Source: Prauserella flavalba (GTDB lineage Bacteria > Actinomycetota > Actinomycetes > Mycobacteriales > Pseudonocardiaceae). Taken from it: a stretch of 64,000 bases of DNA. The stretch lies in NCBI RefSeq assembly GCF_003202235.1, contig NZ_MASU01000009.1, positions 312,501 to 376,500 of the forward strand, written 5' to 3'. Each line of letters begins with the position of its first letter. Position 1 is the first letter of the stretch. This document shows, piece by piece, positions 1 to 8,497 of this stretch. The position numbers were made by a program, and so were the translations under genes. The notes beneath the pieces were generated by a model. It ran no database searches. It was not told the DNA's origin and saw nothing but the letters and a program-made list of their open reading frames with translations.

Positions 1-1
1 G

Positions 2-1540
2 AAGAGCTCCGTCGGCTGGATCGACGAGGACCACATCTACGTCGGCACCGACTTCGGCGAGGGCTCGCTCACCAGCTCCGGCTACCCGCGCGTGGTGAGG
101 GAATGGCGGCGCGGGACCCCGCTCGCCGAGGCGCCCGTGGTGTTCGAGGGCAAGCCCGACGACGTGTCGGTGCGCGCCTACCACGACTCCACCGAGGGCT
201 GGGAACGCGACTTCGTGCGCCGCAACGTCGACTTCTACCGCTCGGAGCTGTACCTGCGCACGGCGGACGGGCTCGTGCGCATCGACGTCCCCGAGGACGC
301 GAACGCCTCCGTGCACCGGGAGTGGCTACTGGTGCGCACGCGCACGCCGTGGGGCGAGTACCCGGCCGGCGCGCTGCTCGCCGCGAGACTCGACGCCTTC
401 CTCGCCGGTGAGCGCACCATGACCGTGTTGTTCGAGCCGGACGCGCACACCTCGCTCGACTACTACGCGTGGACCCGCAACCACCTGGTGCTGGGCACGC
501 TGAGCGACGTGAAGACCAGGCTGCGTGTGCTCACCCCGGCGGACGGCGGCTGGCTGGACGAGCCGCTCGCGGGCGTTCCCGAGGTCGGCAGCGTCGACCT
601 CGTCGGCACCGATCCCCATGGCGGCGACGAGTTCTTCCTCGACGTCACCGGGTTCACCGAGCCGTCGACGCTGGTGCGCGGCGTGGTGGGCGGCACACTG
701 GAGACGCTGCGGCAGGCGCCCCCGTTCTTCGACAGCGCGGGGCTGGTGGCCGAACAGTTCTTCGCGACGTCGGCCGACGGCACGCGGATCCCGTACTTCG
801 TGGTCGGCGCCCACGAGAACCGGCCGGGGCCGACGCTGCTCACCGGCTACGGCGGGTTCGAGGTGTCGCAGACGCCGTACTACAGCGGCATGACCGGCAG
901 GGGCTGGCTCGCCAGGGGCGGAACCTACGTGCTGGCGAACATCCGCGGCGGCGGGGAGTACGGCCCGGACTGGCACAACCAGGCGATCAAGGCCAACCGC
1001 CACCGCGTCTACGAGGACTTCGCCGCCGTGGCGGCGGACCTGGTGGAGCGCGGCATCACCACGCCGGCCCGGCTCGGTATCCAGGGCGGCAGCAACGGCG
1101 GGCTGCTGATGGGCGTCATGCTCACCCGCTACCCCGAGCTGTTCGGCGCCATCGTCAGCCAGGTGCCGCTGCTCGACATGCGCCGCTACCACAAGCTGCT
1201 CGCCGGAGCGTCGTGGATGGCCGAGTACGGCGATCCCGACGATCCCGCCGACTGGGCCTACCTCTCCCGGTACTCGCCGTACCATAACGTCCACAGTGGA
1301 CGATCTTATCCTCCGGCGCTGTTCGTGACGTCCACGCGCGACGACCGGGTGCACCCGGCGCACGCGCGCAAGATGGTGGCCCGGATGCGGGAGCAGGGCT
1401 ATGCCGCCGCGGACGTCGGCTACTACGAGAACATCGAGGGCGGGCACGGCGCGGCGGCCGACAACGCGCAGCTGGCGTTCAAGTGGGCGCTGGTCTTCGA
1501 GTTCCTCTGGGAGCGGCTGGCCGGCGATCAGCGGCGCTGA
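2..1540 (+). CDS. Prolyl oligopeptidase family serine peptidase (5' partial)
   Basis: C-terminal part of an S9A-type prolyl oligopeptidase, a cytosolic enzyme that cuts short proline-containing peptides. The frame is open from base 2, and the residues before the first internal GTG at 92 read as beta-propeller sequence, so the gene begins upstream of the window. What remains is the end of the propeller followed by the alpha/beta-hydrolase domain. The nucleophile lies in GGSNGG (about base 1085), the acid in STRDDRVHP and the histidine in EGGHGAA near the C-terminus, so the triad is complete. The 3' end overlaps the convergent NAD(P)-binding gene by 13 bases. Family assignment is firm; substrate range is not visible. 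Confidence 0.93.
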   Translation, partial: KSSVGWIDEDHIYVGTDFGEGSLTSSGYPRVVREWRRGTPLAEAPVVFEGKPDDVSVRAYHDSTEGWERDFVRRNVDFYRSELYLRTADGLVRIDVPEDANASVHREWLLVRTRTPWGEYPAGALLAARLDAFLAGERTMTVLFEPDAHTSLDYYAWTRNHLVLGTLSDVKTRLRVLTPADGGWLDEPLAGVPEVGSVDLVGTDPHGGDEFFLDVTGFTEPSTLVRGVVGGTLETLRQAPPFFDSAGLVAEQFFATSADGTRIPYFVVGAHENRPGPTLLTGYGGFEVSQTPYYSGMTGRGWLARGGTYVLANIRGGGEYGPDWHNQAIKANRHRVYEDFAAVAADLVERGITTPARLGIQGGSNGGLLMGVMLTRYPELFGAIVSQVPLLDMRRYHKLLAGASWMAEYGDPDDPADWAYLSRYSPYHNVHSGRSYPPALFVTSTRDDRVHPAHARKMVARMREQGYAAADVGYYENIEGGHGAAADNAQLAFKWALVFEFLWERLAGDQRR

Positions 1541-2292
1541 GCGAGGAACTCCTCGAACGTGACGCGGCCCTCGGCGTGCCCGGGCGCGAGGTGCAGACCA
1601 TCGCGGTAGGCCCGGTAGGACCGGCCCGCCAGCGGGACGCTCACGATCTTGCGCGCGCGCCCGGCCGTGTCGAGGTAGGCGCGGGCGAGGTCGCTGAGCT
1701 CGCGGACCTCCGGCCCGCCGAAGTCCGGCACGCGGCCCGAGGGCGCCCCGGTGGCCAGCTCGGCGAGCCGCGCGCCGACCTCGCCGGAGTCGACGGGCTG
1801 CACGCGCACGCCCTGGGGCAGCACGAGCACGGGCGGCCGGGCCAGTGCGGACAGGATGCGGTACACGAGGTCGTGGAACTGCGTGGCGCGCAGGACGGTC
1901 CACCCGACGCCGGAGTCGGCGACCACGCGCTCGGCCGCGAGCTTGCCGCGGTAGTACGGCAGCGGGTGCCGATCGACGCCGGCGATCGAGATGTAGACGA
2001 CGTGCGGGCAGCCCGCGTCCTTCGCGGCGGCGAGCACGGTGCGGGCCAGCTCTGCCTCACCGCGCACCGCGTTGGTGGCGCAGTGAACCACCGCGCTCGT
2101 GCCCTCGACGGCGGCGGCCAGCCCGGTGCCGCCGCGATAGTCCACAGTGGCCCATTCGTGCGGCTGCGGCCCGGCGGGCGCCCGGCGACGGCTGGCGACG
2201 CGAACGGGTTGGCCGCGGTCGAGCAGGTACCGCACGACGTGCCTGCCCAGCGTGCCGGTGCCGCCGGTCACCAGGATCGGAGAGATCGCCAT
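1528..2292 (-). CDS. NAD(P)-binding NmrA/SDR-like protein
   Basis: A 254-residue atypical short-chain-dehydrogenase-like protein. The N-terminus carries a Rossmann glycine motif (TGGTGTLG, residues 9-16) followed by a basic stretch (ASRRR) typical of NADPH preference. The classical YxxxK active site is not evident, as in NmrA/YwnB-type redox sensors and epimerase-like proteins. The ATG at 2292 lies just downstream of the nrdJ terminator hairpin, so it probably has its own promoter. The 3' end overlaps the prolyl oligopeptidase gene. Substrate unknown. Confidence 0.85.
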   Translation of the reverse strand: MAISPILVTGGTGTLGRHVVRYLLDRGQPVRVASRRRAPAGPQPHEWATVDYRGGTGLAAAVEGTSAVVHCATNAVRGEAELARTVLAAAKDAGCPHVVYISIAGVDRHPLPYYRGKLAAERVVADSGVGWTVLRATQFHDLVYRILSALARPPVLVLPQGVRVQPVDSGEVGARLAELATGAPSGRVPDFGGPEVRELSDLARAYLDTAGRARKIVSVPLAGRSYRAYRDGLHLAPGHAEGRVTFEEFLAQRR

Positions 2293-2330
2293 GCCCGAGT
2301 CTCACGCGGCGCGGCACGTCACCGCAACAG

Positions 2331-2369
2331 CGGAAGGCCGGAGATCGGCGAGCGATCTCCGGCCTTCCG
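2331..2369 (-). terminator. Perfect 17-bp hairpin downstream of nrdJ
   Basis: Arms at 2331-2347 and 2353-2369 are exact inverted repeats around a 5-base loop. It lies 18 bases beyond the nrdJ stop and before the next gene on the same strand. There is no clear U-tract, which is common for actinobacterial terminators. Probably ends nrdR-nrdJ transcription. Confidence 0.75.
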
Positions 2370-2387
2370 CGTCACAGGCTCAGCGCG

Positions 2388-5252
2388 TCAGCTGCAGCCA
2401 GAGGTGGCTCCGCAGCCCTCGCAGGCGTAGCACGAGCCGGCCGGGCGCATCTTCGTTCCGCACGTCATGCACAGCGGCGCGTCGGCGGCCTTGCCGAGGT
2501 GCAGCTCCATCAGCTCCGTGGTGGTGTGCGCCTCCCGCAGCCTCGCGGAGTCGTCCTCCTGCGAAGCCTCCTGCTCGACCGGGCGCGTGCCGCTGGCGTC
2601 CACGCTGCTGCGCAGCGCCTCCAGGTCCACGCTCTCCGGCTCGGCGTTGCCGTTGCCGTAGTCGGCCTCGACCTGCGCGGAACGCTCGTCGGCGGTGAAG
2701 ATGCCGAGCTGCGCGCGCTTCTCGTAGGGCAGGTAGTCCAGCGCCAGCCTGCGGAACAGGTAGTCGAGCACGCTGGTGGCCATCCGCACGTCCGGGTCGT
2801 CGGTCATGCCGGCAGGCTCGAAGCGCAGGTTGGAGAACTTCGAGACGTAGAACTCCAGCGGGATGCCGTACTGCAGGCCCACCGAGATCGACATCGAGAA
2901 CGCGTCCATGACACCGGCCAGCGTGGAGCCCTGCTTGCCGAGCTTGACGAAGATCTCGCCGAGGCCGTCGTCGGGGTACGAGCCCGCGGTCAGGTAGCCC
3001 TCGGCACCGCCCACGGTGAACGACACCGTCTGGCTCGGGCGCTTCTTCGGCAGGCGCTTGCGCACCGGGCGGTACTCGACGACCTTCTCCGGCTCCGCCT
3101 CGGCCTTCTCCTTCTTGCCGGTGGAGAGCGGCTGGCCGACCTTGCAGTTGTCGCGGTAGATCGCCAGCGCCTTGAGGCCGAGCTTCCAGCCCTGGAAGTA
3201 GATCTCCTCGACCTCCTCGACGGTCGCCGACTCCGGCATGTTGACCGTCTTGGAGATGGCGCCCGACAGGAACGGCTGCACGGCGGCCATCATCCGCACG
3301 TGGCCCATCGGCGCGATGGAGCGCTCACCGACGGCGCAGTCGAACACCTCGTAGTGCTCGGGGCGCAGGCCCGGAGCGTCCACGACGTGGCCGTGCTGCG
3401 AGATGTAGTCGACGATCGCCTCGATCTGCTCGCCCTGGTAGCCGAGCGAGTGCAGCGCGCGCGGCACCGCGTTGTTGACGATCTGCATGGAGCCGCCGCC
3501 GACGAGCTTCTTGAACTTCACGAGCGAGAAGTCCGGCTCGATGCCCGTGGTGTCGCAGTCCATCATGAAGCCGATGGTGCCGGTCGGAGCCAGCACGCTG
3601 GCCTGCGCGTTGCGCCAGCCCGACGCCCCGCCGATCTCGATGCCGCGCTGCCACTCCCGGGTCGCGAGCGAGCGCACGTTGACGTCGTTGGTGTGGTAGG
3701 TGCGGATCAGCTCGTTGGCCGCCGCGTGCTTGCGCATCACGCGCTGGTGCGCCTCGGCGTTGCGGGCGTAGCCCTCGTACGGGCCGACGACACCGGCCAG
3801 CTCGGCCGAACGCCGGTAGGACACGGCCGTCATCAGCGACGTGATCGAGGCGGCGAGCGCGCGCCCGCCGTCGGAGTCGTAGGCGTGACCGGTGGCCATG
3901 AGCAGCGCGCCGAGGTTGGCGTAGCCGATGCCCAGCTGCCGGAACTTCCGCGTGGTGTCCGCGATCGGCTCGGTCGGGAAGTCCGCGAAGCAGATCGAGA
4001 TGTCCATCGCCGTGATGACGAGCTCGACGGCCTTGGCGAACAGCTCCGCGTTGAACGTGCCGTCGTCGGAGAGGAACTTCAGCAGGTTCAGCGACGCGAG
4101 GTTGCAGCTGGAGTTGTCGAGGTGCATGTACTCCGAGCACGGGTTGGACGCGGTGATGCGGCCCGACTCGGGGCAGGTGTGCCAGTCGTTGATCGTGTCG
4201 TCGTACTGGATGCCGGGGTCGGCGCACTCCCACGCCGCCTGCGCCATCTTGCGGAAGAGGTTCTTGGCGTCGACCCGCTCGATGACCTCGCCGGTCAGCC
4301 GCGCGCGCAGCCCGAAGTCGCCCTTGTTCTCCACGGCCTGCATGAACTCGTCGGAGACGCGGACCGAGTTGTTGGCGTTCTGGTACTGCACCGACGCGAT
4401 GTCGGCGCCACCGAGGTCCATGTCGAACCCGGCGTCGCGCAGCACGCGGATCTTGTGCTCTTCCTTGGCCTTGGTCTCGATGAACTCCTCGACGTCGGGG
4501 TGGTCGACGTCGAGCACGACCATCTTCGCCGCGCGCCGGGTGGCGCCACCGGACTTGATGGTGCCCGCGGAGGCGTCGGCGCCGCGCATGAACGAGACCG
4601 GGCCCGAGGCCGTGCCGCCCGAGGAGAGCAGCTCCTTGGAGGAGCGGATGCGCGAGAGGTTGAGGCCCGCGCCGGAGCCGCCCTTGAAGATGCGGCCCTC
4701 TTCCTTGTACCAGTCGAGGATCGACTCCATCGTGTCGTCGACGGAGAGGATGAAGCAGGCGGAGACCTGCTGCTTGGACGAGGTGCCGACGTTGAACCAC
4801 ACCGGGGAGTTGAAGCTGAACACCTGGTGCAGCAGCATCCAGGTCAGCTCGTGCTCGAAGATCTCCGCGTCGGCGGGCGAGGCGAAGTAGCCGTGCTCGG
4901 TGCCCGACTCGACGTACTTCTTCACCACCCGGTCGATGAGCTGCTTGAGGCTGCTCTCGCGCTGCGGGCTGCCCACGGCGCCCCGGAAGTACTTGCTGGT
5001 GACGATGTTGGTGGCGTTGAGCGACCAGAACTCGGGGAACTCGACCCCGCGCTGCTCGAAGTTGATCGTGCCGTCACGCCAGTTGGTCATGACGACGTCG
5101 CGGCTCTCCCACGTGACCTCGTCGTAGGGATGCACGCCCTCGGTGGTGTAGACGCGCTGGACCTTCAGGCCCTTGCGCGCGGCCGCACCGCTCTGCCGCT
5201 TCTTCCCCGACCTGCCGGAGGCCTCGGCGCCGACCCCCACGGTTTCTGTCAT
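2388..5252 (-). CDS. nrdJ: Adenosylcobalamin-dependent ribonucleoside-diphosphate reductase (class II)
   Basis: Class II ribonucleotide reductase of 954 residues, reducing ribonucleotides to deoxyribonucleotides with a B12-generated radical and no oxygen requirement. Visible marks are the substrate-pocket NPCSEY region and the Cys-rich redox tail (MCTCG...CYACEGCG) at the extreme C-terminus, which recharges the active site. The start is the ATG at 5252, giving MTETVGVGAEAS, preceded by GGGAG. The open frame extends further upstream, but that part runs towards the nrdR 3' end and does not read as family sequence. It lies 34 bases downstream of nrdR on the same strand, a standard actinobacterial operon. 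Confidence 0.95.
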   Translation of the reverse strand: MTETVGVGAEASGRSGKKRQSGAAARKGLKVQRVYTTEGVHPYDEVTWESRDVVMTNWRDGTINFEQRGVEFPEFWSLNATNIVTSKYFRGAVGSPQRESSLKQLIDRVVKKYVESGTEHGYFASPADAEIFEHELTWMLLHQVFSFNSPVWFNVGTSSKQQVSACFILSVDDTMESILDWYKEEGRIFKGGSGAGLNLSRIRSSKELLSSGGTASGPVSFMRGADASAGTIKSGGATRRAAKMVVLDVDHPDVEEFIETKAKEEHKIRVLRDAGFDMDLGGADIASVQYQNANNSVRVSDEFMQAVENKGDFGLRARLTGEVIERVDAKNLFRKMAQAAWECADPGIQYDDTINDWHTCPESGRITASNPCSEYMHLDNSSCNLASLNLLKFLSDDGTFNAELFAKAVELVITAMDISICFADFPTEPIADTTRKFRQLGIGYANLGALLMATGHAYDSDGGRALAASITSLMTAVSYRRSAELAGVVGPYEGYARNAEAHQRVMRKHAAANELIRTYHTNDVNVRSLATREWQRGIEIGGASGWRNAQASVLAPTGTIGFMMDCDTTGIEPDFSLVKFKKLVGGGSMQIVNNAVPRALHSLGYQGEQIEAIVDYISQHGHVVDAPGLRPEHYEVFDCAVGERSIAPMGHVRMMAAVQPFLSGAISKTVNMPESATVEEVEEIYFQGWKLGLKALAIYRDNCKVGQPLSTGKKEKAEAEPEKVVEYRPVRKRLPKKRPSQTVSFTVGGAEGYLTAGSYPDDGLGEIFVKLGKQGSTLAGVMDAFSMSISVGLQYGIPLEFYVSKFSNLRFEPAGMTDDPDVRMATSVLDYLFRRLALDYLPYEKRAQLGIFTADERSAQVEADYGNGNAEPESVDLEALRSSVDASGTRPVEQEASQEDDSARLREAHTTTELMELHLGKAADAPLCMTCGTKMRPAGSCYACEGCGATSGCS

Positions 5253-5286
5253 GACTCCCACTCCCGCGTTCGCATTCGCGGCGACG

Positions 5287-5784
5287 TCACGCGTCGTCCG
5301 CACTCTTCCCGCTGCCGGCGGCCGGATCGGCCGCACCCGCAATCGCCTGCCGAAGATCCGAGATCTCCTTCTCGAAGTCCTCGATCGAGGAGAACGAGCG
5401 GTACACACTCGCGAACCGCAGATAAGCCACAGCGTCCAGCTCGCGAAGCGGGCCCAGGATGGCCAGCCCCACCTCGTGGCTCGGTATCTCCGCGACGCCC
5501 GCCGCCCTGATCGACTCCTCGACGCGCTGAGCGAGCTGCTGTAACGCGTCGTCGTCGACGGGACGGCCCTGGCACGCACGGCGCACTCCCAGAACCACCT
5601 TGTCGCGGCTGAACTGTTCGGTGACCCCGGAACGCTTCACGACGGCGAGGACCATCGTCTCCGAGGTGGTGAACCGGCGACCGCACTCCGAGCACGAGCG
5701 ACGGCGGCGAATCGCCTGGCCTTCATCCACCTCACGAGAGTCGACGACACGGGAATCGGCGTGCCTGCAGAATGGGCAGCGCAT
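5287..5784 (-). CDS. nrdR: Transcriptional repressor NrdR
   Basis: A 165-residue NrdR, the nucleotide-sensing repressor of ribonucleotide reductase genes. The N-terminal zinc ribbon has Cys3, Cys6, Cys31 and Cys34 (CPFC ... CSEC), followed by an ATP-cone at about residues 49-139. The ATG at 5784 is immediately preceded by AGGAGG-like sequence (cacctcctc on the + strand). It is the first gene of the nrdR-nrdJ pair. Candidate NrdR boxes and DnaA-like boxes lie 80-180 bases upstream, so self-regulation is likely. Confidence 0.95.
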   Translation of the reverse strand: MRCPFCRHADSRVVDSREVDEGQAIRRRRSCSECGRRFTTSETMVLAVVKRSGVTEQFSRDKVVLGVRRACQGRPVDDDALQQLAQRVEESIRAAGVAEIPSHEVGLAILGPLRELDAVAYLRFASVYRSFSSIEDFEKEISDLRQAIAGAADPAAGSGKSADDA

Positions 5785-5862
5785 GTGCCGATCACCTCCT
5801 CATCGCACCGGGTCCGACCGTGGTGTCCGACCACGGGGCCGCAATCGCCCTGGTGATCGTTG

Positions 5863-5934
5863 TGTGGACACCCGGTGGGTGAACACCGACAAGCTGTGGA
5901 TAACTCTGTCGATTCTACCCCAACTTGTGGACCA
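5863..5934 (-). promoter_or_regulatory. Three DnaA-box-like sites upstream of nrdR-nrdJ
   Basis: Read on the minus strand: a perfect TTATCCACA at 5895-5903, flanked by one-mismatch versions GTGTCCACA (5863-5871) and TGGTCCACA (5926-5934). All three have the same orientation and are spaced 32 and 31 bases, about three helical turns. DnaA control of ribonucleotide reductase is known for E. coli nrdAB; here it is inferred from sequence only. Confidence 0.5.
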
Positions 5935-5966
5935 ACTACAGCCATGTAACTACTACATGTTGGGGT
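5916..5966. promoter_or_regulatory. Candidate NrdR operator pair
   Basis: ACCCCAAC (5917-5924) and GTTGGGGT (5959-5966) are inverted copies enclosing AT-richer DNA. The left copy sits in a near-palindrome CCCCAACTTGTGG. NrdR normally binds two palindromic boxes near the promoter of its own operon, so this is the likeliest operator. I cannot match it confidently to a published actinobacterial consensus. Confidence 0.4.
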
Positions 5967-6072
5967 TGACCTTAAGAGCAGCGGGCCCCCTGGCGCAAGC
6001 TGACACGGCATGCACGAGGGAGTGACGGCCGACATAAGGGCCGCACTCGGAGTAGAGGGAGCGGTCGGGGCG

Positions 6073-6525
6073 TCAGCCGCCCGCGGGTACGACGAGTGGC
6101 GTCCCTGCGTCGACCTGCGCGCCCGTGAGCCCGTTCAGCTCCTGGATGCGCTCGACGACGGCGGCCGGGTCACTGCCCGGCGCCGCGCGCTCGGCGAGGT
6201 CCCACAGCGTGTCACCCGGCGCGACCGACACCACCACGGTGCCCGACGGGACTCCTGCCTCCCCTCCGCCCGCGATACCGCCCGCGAAGAGCCCGAGCCC
6301 GACCATCCCCAGGCACACCGCGGCACCGAGCGCGAGCAGCAGCGGCCAGCGCGGCGCCACCGGCCTCGGCGCGCACGTGGCCACCCCGGCGGGCCTCCGC
6401 CCGGCGACGACCCGCGCCCTGGTCGGCGGGCGCCGGGTCTCGCCCGTTCGCGACCTCCGCACGACCCTGCCCGGGTGCTGGACCCGGCCGATCTCGCGGA
6501 CTTCCCGCTCCACGACAACCGACAT
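6073..6525 (-). CDS. LysM-domain membrane protein, ChiZ/Rv2719c-like, SOS-controlled
   Basis: A 150-residue protein with an Arg-rich cytoplasmic N-terminus (about 1-58), one membrane segment (about 60-86) and a C-terminal LysM peptidoglycan-binding domain (about 97-148, with GDTLWDLAERAAPG). Its position divergent from lexA and next to nrdR matches M. tuberculosis Rv2719c (ChiZ), a damage-induced cell-wall-associated protein linked to division arrest. An SOS box lies 12 bases upstream of the start codon. Orthology rests on position and architecture; no hydrolase activity can be inferred. Confidence 0.85.
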   Translation of the reverse strand: MSVVVEREVREIGRVQHPGRVVRRSRTGETRRPPTRARVVAGRRPAGVATCAPRPVAPRWPLLLALGAAVCLGMVGLGLFAGGIAGGGEAGVPSGTVVVSVAPGDTLWDLAERAAPGSDPAAVVERIQELNGLTGAQVDAGTPLVVPAGG

Positions 6526-6536
6526 CGCAAACCTCC

Positions 6537-6552
6537 TCGAACATGCGTTCTA
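6537..6552. promoter_or_regulatory. SOS box (LexA site) for the LysM gene
   Basis: TCGAACATGCGTTCTA, one base off the symmetric actinobacterial TCGAAC-N4-GTTCGA consensus. It lies immediately upstream of the LysM gene. Confidence 0.85.
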
Positions 6553-6617
6553 TCGAACGCCCGTGCGAAGGTGTACCACCAGGGTCCGACAAAATCGAGC
6601 GCGGCACGGCGTGTCGA

Positions 6618-6633
6618 TCGAACAAATGTTTGA
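6618..6633. promoter_or_regulatory. SOS box (LexA site) for lexA
   Basis: TCGAACAAATGTTTGA, a near-perfect LexA palindrome about 124 bases upstream of the lexA start. It serves lexA autoregulation, 81 bases (start to start) from the box of the divergent gene. Confidence 0.85.
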
Positions 6634-6756
6634 AATCGCCGTCGGCGCGGGCTAGCGTCGAGTGTGGACAGCGGGCAGGCCCACGGACGCCCGCACGCGG
6701 CAGGACAGGCAACCCCGGGCACGGCGATCGCCGGCCCTCGACTGGGAGGCAACGCG

Positions 6757-7446
6757 GTGGCACGCAAGACCAAGGACGACGGCGGCAAGGTGCACGCCCT
6801 TCCGGAGATCGAGGACCCGGACGAGAGCCTGACCCCGCGTCAGCAGAAGGTGCTCGAGGTGATCCGGGACTGGGTCGACCGGTTCGGCTACCCGCCGAGC
6901 GTCCGGGAGATCGGCGAGGCCGTGGGGCTCACGTCCACGTCGTCGGTCTCGCACCAGCTCCGCGCGCTGCAGCGCAAGGGGTACCTGCGCCGCGATGCGA
7001 ACCGCCCGCGCGCGGTCGGCGTGCTCTCCGCCGAGTCCGACCGGGCCGCCGCGCTGGCGGAACAGCTGCCGAAGCCCGCCTTCGTGCCGCTCGTGGGCCG
7101 CATCGCCGCCGGTGGCCCCGTGCTCGCCGAGGAGGCCATCGAGGACGTCTTCCCGCTGCCGCGGGACATCGTCGGCGAGGGCGACGTGTTCCTGCTGAGC
7201 GTCACGGGTGACTCGATGATCGACGCCGCCATCACCGACGGCGACTGGGTCGTGGTGCGCCAGCAGCCGAACGCCGAGAACGGCGACATCGTGGCCGCGA
7301 TGATCGAGGGCGAGGCGACGGTCAAGACGTTCAAGCGCAAGGACGGGCACGTCTGGCTGATGCCGCACAACGAGGCGTACGAGCCGATCCCGGGTGACGA
7401 CGCCACGATCCTGGGCAAGGTCGTCGCGGTCCTGCGGCGGCTGTAG
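6757..7446 (+). CDS. lexA: SOS response repressor/protease LexA
   Basis: LexA of 229 residues. The N-terminal winged helix contains the family signature ([20 protein letters not shown]). The S24 autoprotease domain has an Ala118-Gly119 cleavage site (RIAAGG), nucleophile Ser153 (GDSMID) and general base Lys190 (ATVKTFK). The start is the GTG at 6757 with GGGAGG seven bases upstream; an earlier in-frame GTG at 6664 would add a non-conserved leader. It is divergent from the LysM gene across a region with two SOS boxes. All residues needed for RecA-stimulated self-cleavage are present. Confidence 0.97.
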   Translation: MARKTKDDGGKVHALPEIEDPDESLTPRQQKVLEVIRDWVDRFGYPPSVREIGEAVGLTSTSSVSHQLRALQRKGYLRRDANRPRAVGVLSAESDRAAALAEQLPKPAFVPLVGRIAAGGPVLAEEAIEDVFPLPRDIVGEGDVFLLSVTGDSMIDAAITDGDWVVVRQQPNAENGDIVAAMIEGEATVKTFKRKDGHVWLMPHNEAYEPIPGDDATILGKVVAVLRRL

Positions 7447-7454
7447 CGGCCCGG

Positions 7455-8492
7455 CTAACGGCGGCGGAGCCTGCTGAGGCCGAAGACGAGTACCGCCGCC
7501 ACGCCCACGGCGATGGCGATCCCCGGCAGCACCGGCACGCCCGAGCTGTCCTGCTCGGCCGCCGGAGCGGGGCTTCCCGCGGCCTCCTCCGGTCCGCCGG
7601 CGGGCTCGCTCGGCGCGGTCTCCACGTCGACGAGGCCGGCCGCGCCGCGCACGACCCGCACCGGGCTGCCCGCGCCCTCGCTGACCGAGAGCAGCGAGCC
7701 GTCCGGTTCGAACGCGATCGCCTCCCCCTGCGCCTCGTCCGGCAACGGCACCCGCACCGGCGAGCGCTGCAACGCGGCCACGACGTCGCCGTCCGGCGCG
7801 GGGTACAGGTAGGCGTCGGTGTAGGTCCGCACCGCGAACACGCTGCCGTCGGCGTTCGTGGCCGCACCGGTGACGAGCATCGAACCGGCCGTGCCCACAG
7901 GGCCACCCGGCGTGTCCGTGGCCGACAGGCTGAGCGAGCCGACCTTCTCCAGCGGGGTCGGCCCAGGACTGGCGAGCGGCGCCGAAGGCCGGTACACCGC
8001 CGAGCCGCCCAGCACGTTCTTGGTGATGAGGTACGGCGTGCCGGCACGGTCGAGCAGCAGCGCCTCGGCGTCGTGGGCGCCGTCGGGGTAGGTCAGCCGG
8101 TACAGCGTGGCCTGGCCGCCGGGCGGCACGGCGTGCAGCGCCACCGTGTCCCGCCGCTTGCGGTTGTCGCCGGTGTCGCCGAGCCACAGCGTGCCGTCCG
8201 GGGCCAGCGCGAGGTCCTCGACGTCGTAGGGGTCCGTGGGGTCGGTGAGTACGTCCTGCACCGAACAGTCCTTGCCCAGCACGAAGATCTCGATGCTCGT
8301 GCCGCCGTCGTTGACGGCGTACCAGCTGCCGTCGTCGGCGGCCAGTCCCGACACCTCCGCGAGCCGCTCGTCGCCGAGCGAGCAGACCGTGTCGGGAGCG
8401 GGCGCCTGCGCCGAGGCGGGCACGGCGCCGGCGGCGAGCAGCAGCGCGAGGATGGACGCGCCCGCTGCCCACCGCCGACCGTGCAAGCTCAC
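7455..8492 (-). CDS. Secreted, C-terminally membrane-anchored propeller-like protein (Rv2721c-like)
   Basis: A 345-residue exported protein. It has a signal peptide (about 1-28, ending ASAQA), a body with repeated Asp/Gly-rich strands that look like a beta-propeller (LGDTGDNRKRR, VEDLALAPDGTLW), a Pro/Ala/Glu-rich linker (about 285-318) and a final membrane helix with a basic tail (VFGLSRLRRR). Position between lexA and hflX matches the conserved Rv2721c of M. tuberculosis. It ends 8 bases from the convergent lexA gene and starts 5 bases after hflX, so it is probably the last gene of that operon. Function unknown. Confidence 0.8.
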   Translation of the reverse strand: MSLHGRRWAAGASILALLLAAGAVPASAQAPAPDTVCSLGDERLAEVSGLAADDGSWYAVNDGGTSIEIFVLGKDCSVQDVLTDPTDPYDVEDLALAPDGTLWLGDTGDNRKRRDTVALHAVPPGGQATLYRLTYPDGAHDAEALLLDRAGTPYLITKNVLGGSAVYRPSAPLASPGPTPLEKVGSLSLSATDTPGGPVGTAGSMLVTGAATNADGSVFAVRTYTDAYLYPAPDGDVVAALQRSPVRVPLPDEAQGEAIAFEPDGSLLSVSEGAGSPVRVVRGAAGLVDVETAPSEPAGGPEEAAGSPAPAAEQDSSGVPVLPGIAIAVGVAAVLVFGLSRLRRR

Positions 8493-8497
8493 ACCCG

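Noticed and set aside
1845-5510. 1221-codon plus-strand open frame opposite nrdJ
   Set aside because: Shadow frame; the minus-strand nrdJ product is unmistakable and this frame has no recognisable motifs.
5785-6072. Possible cobalamin riboswitch upstream of nrdR-nrdJ
   Set aside because: No B12-box-like conserved sequence or extended structure seen; the region is explained by DnaA-like and NrdR-like sites.
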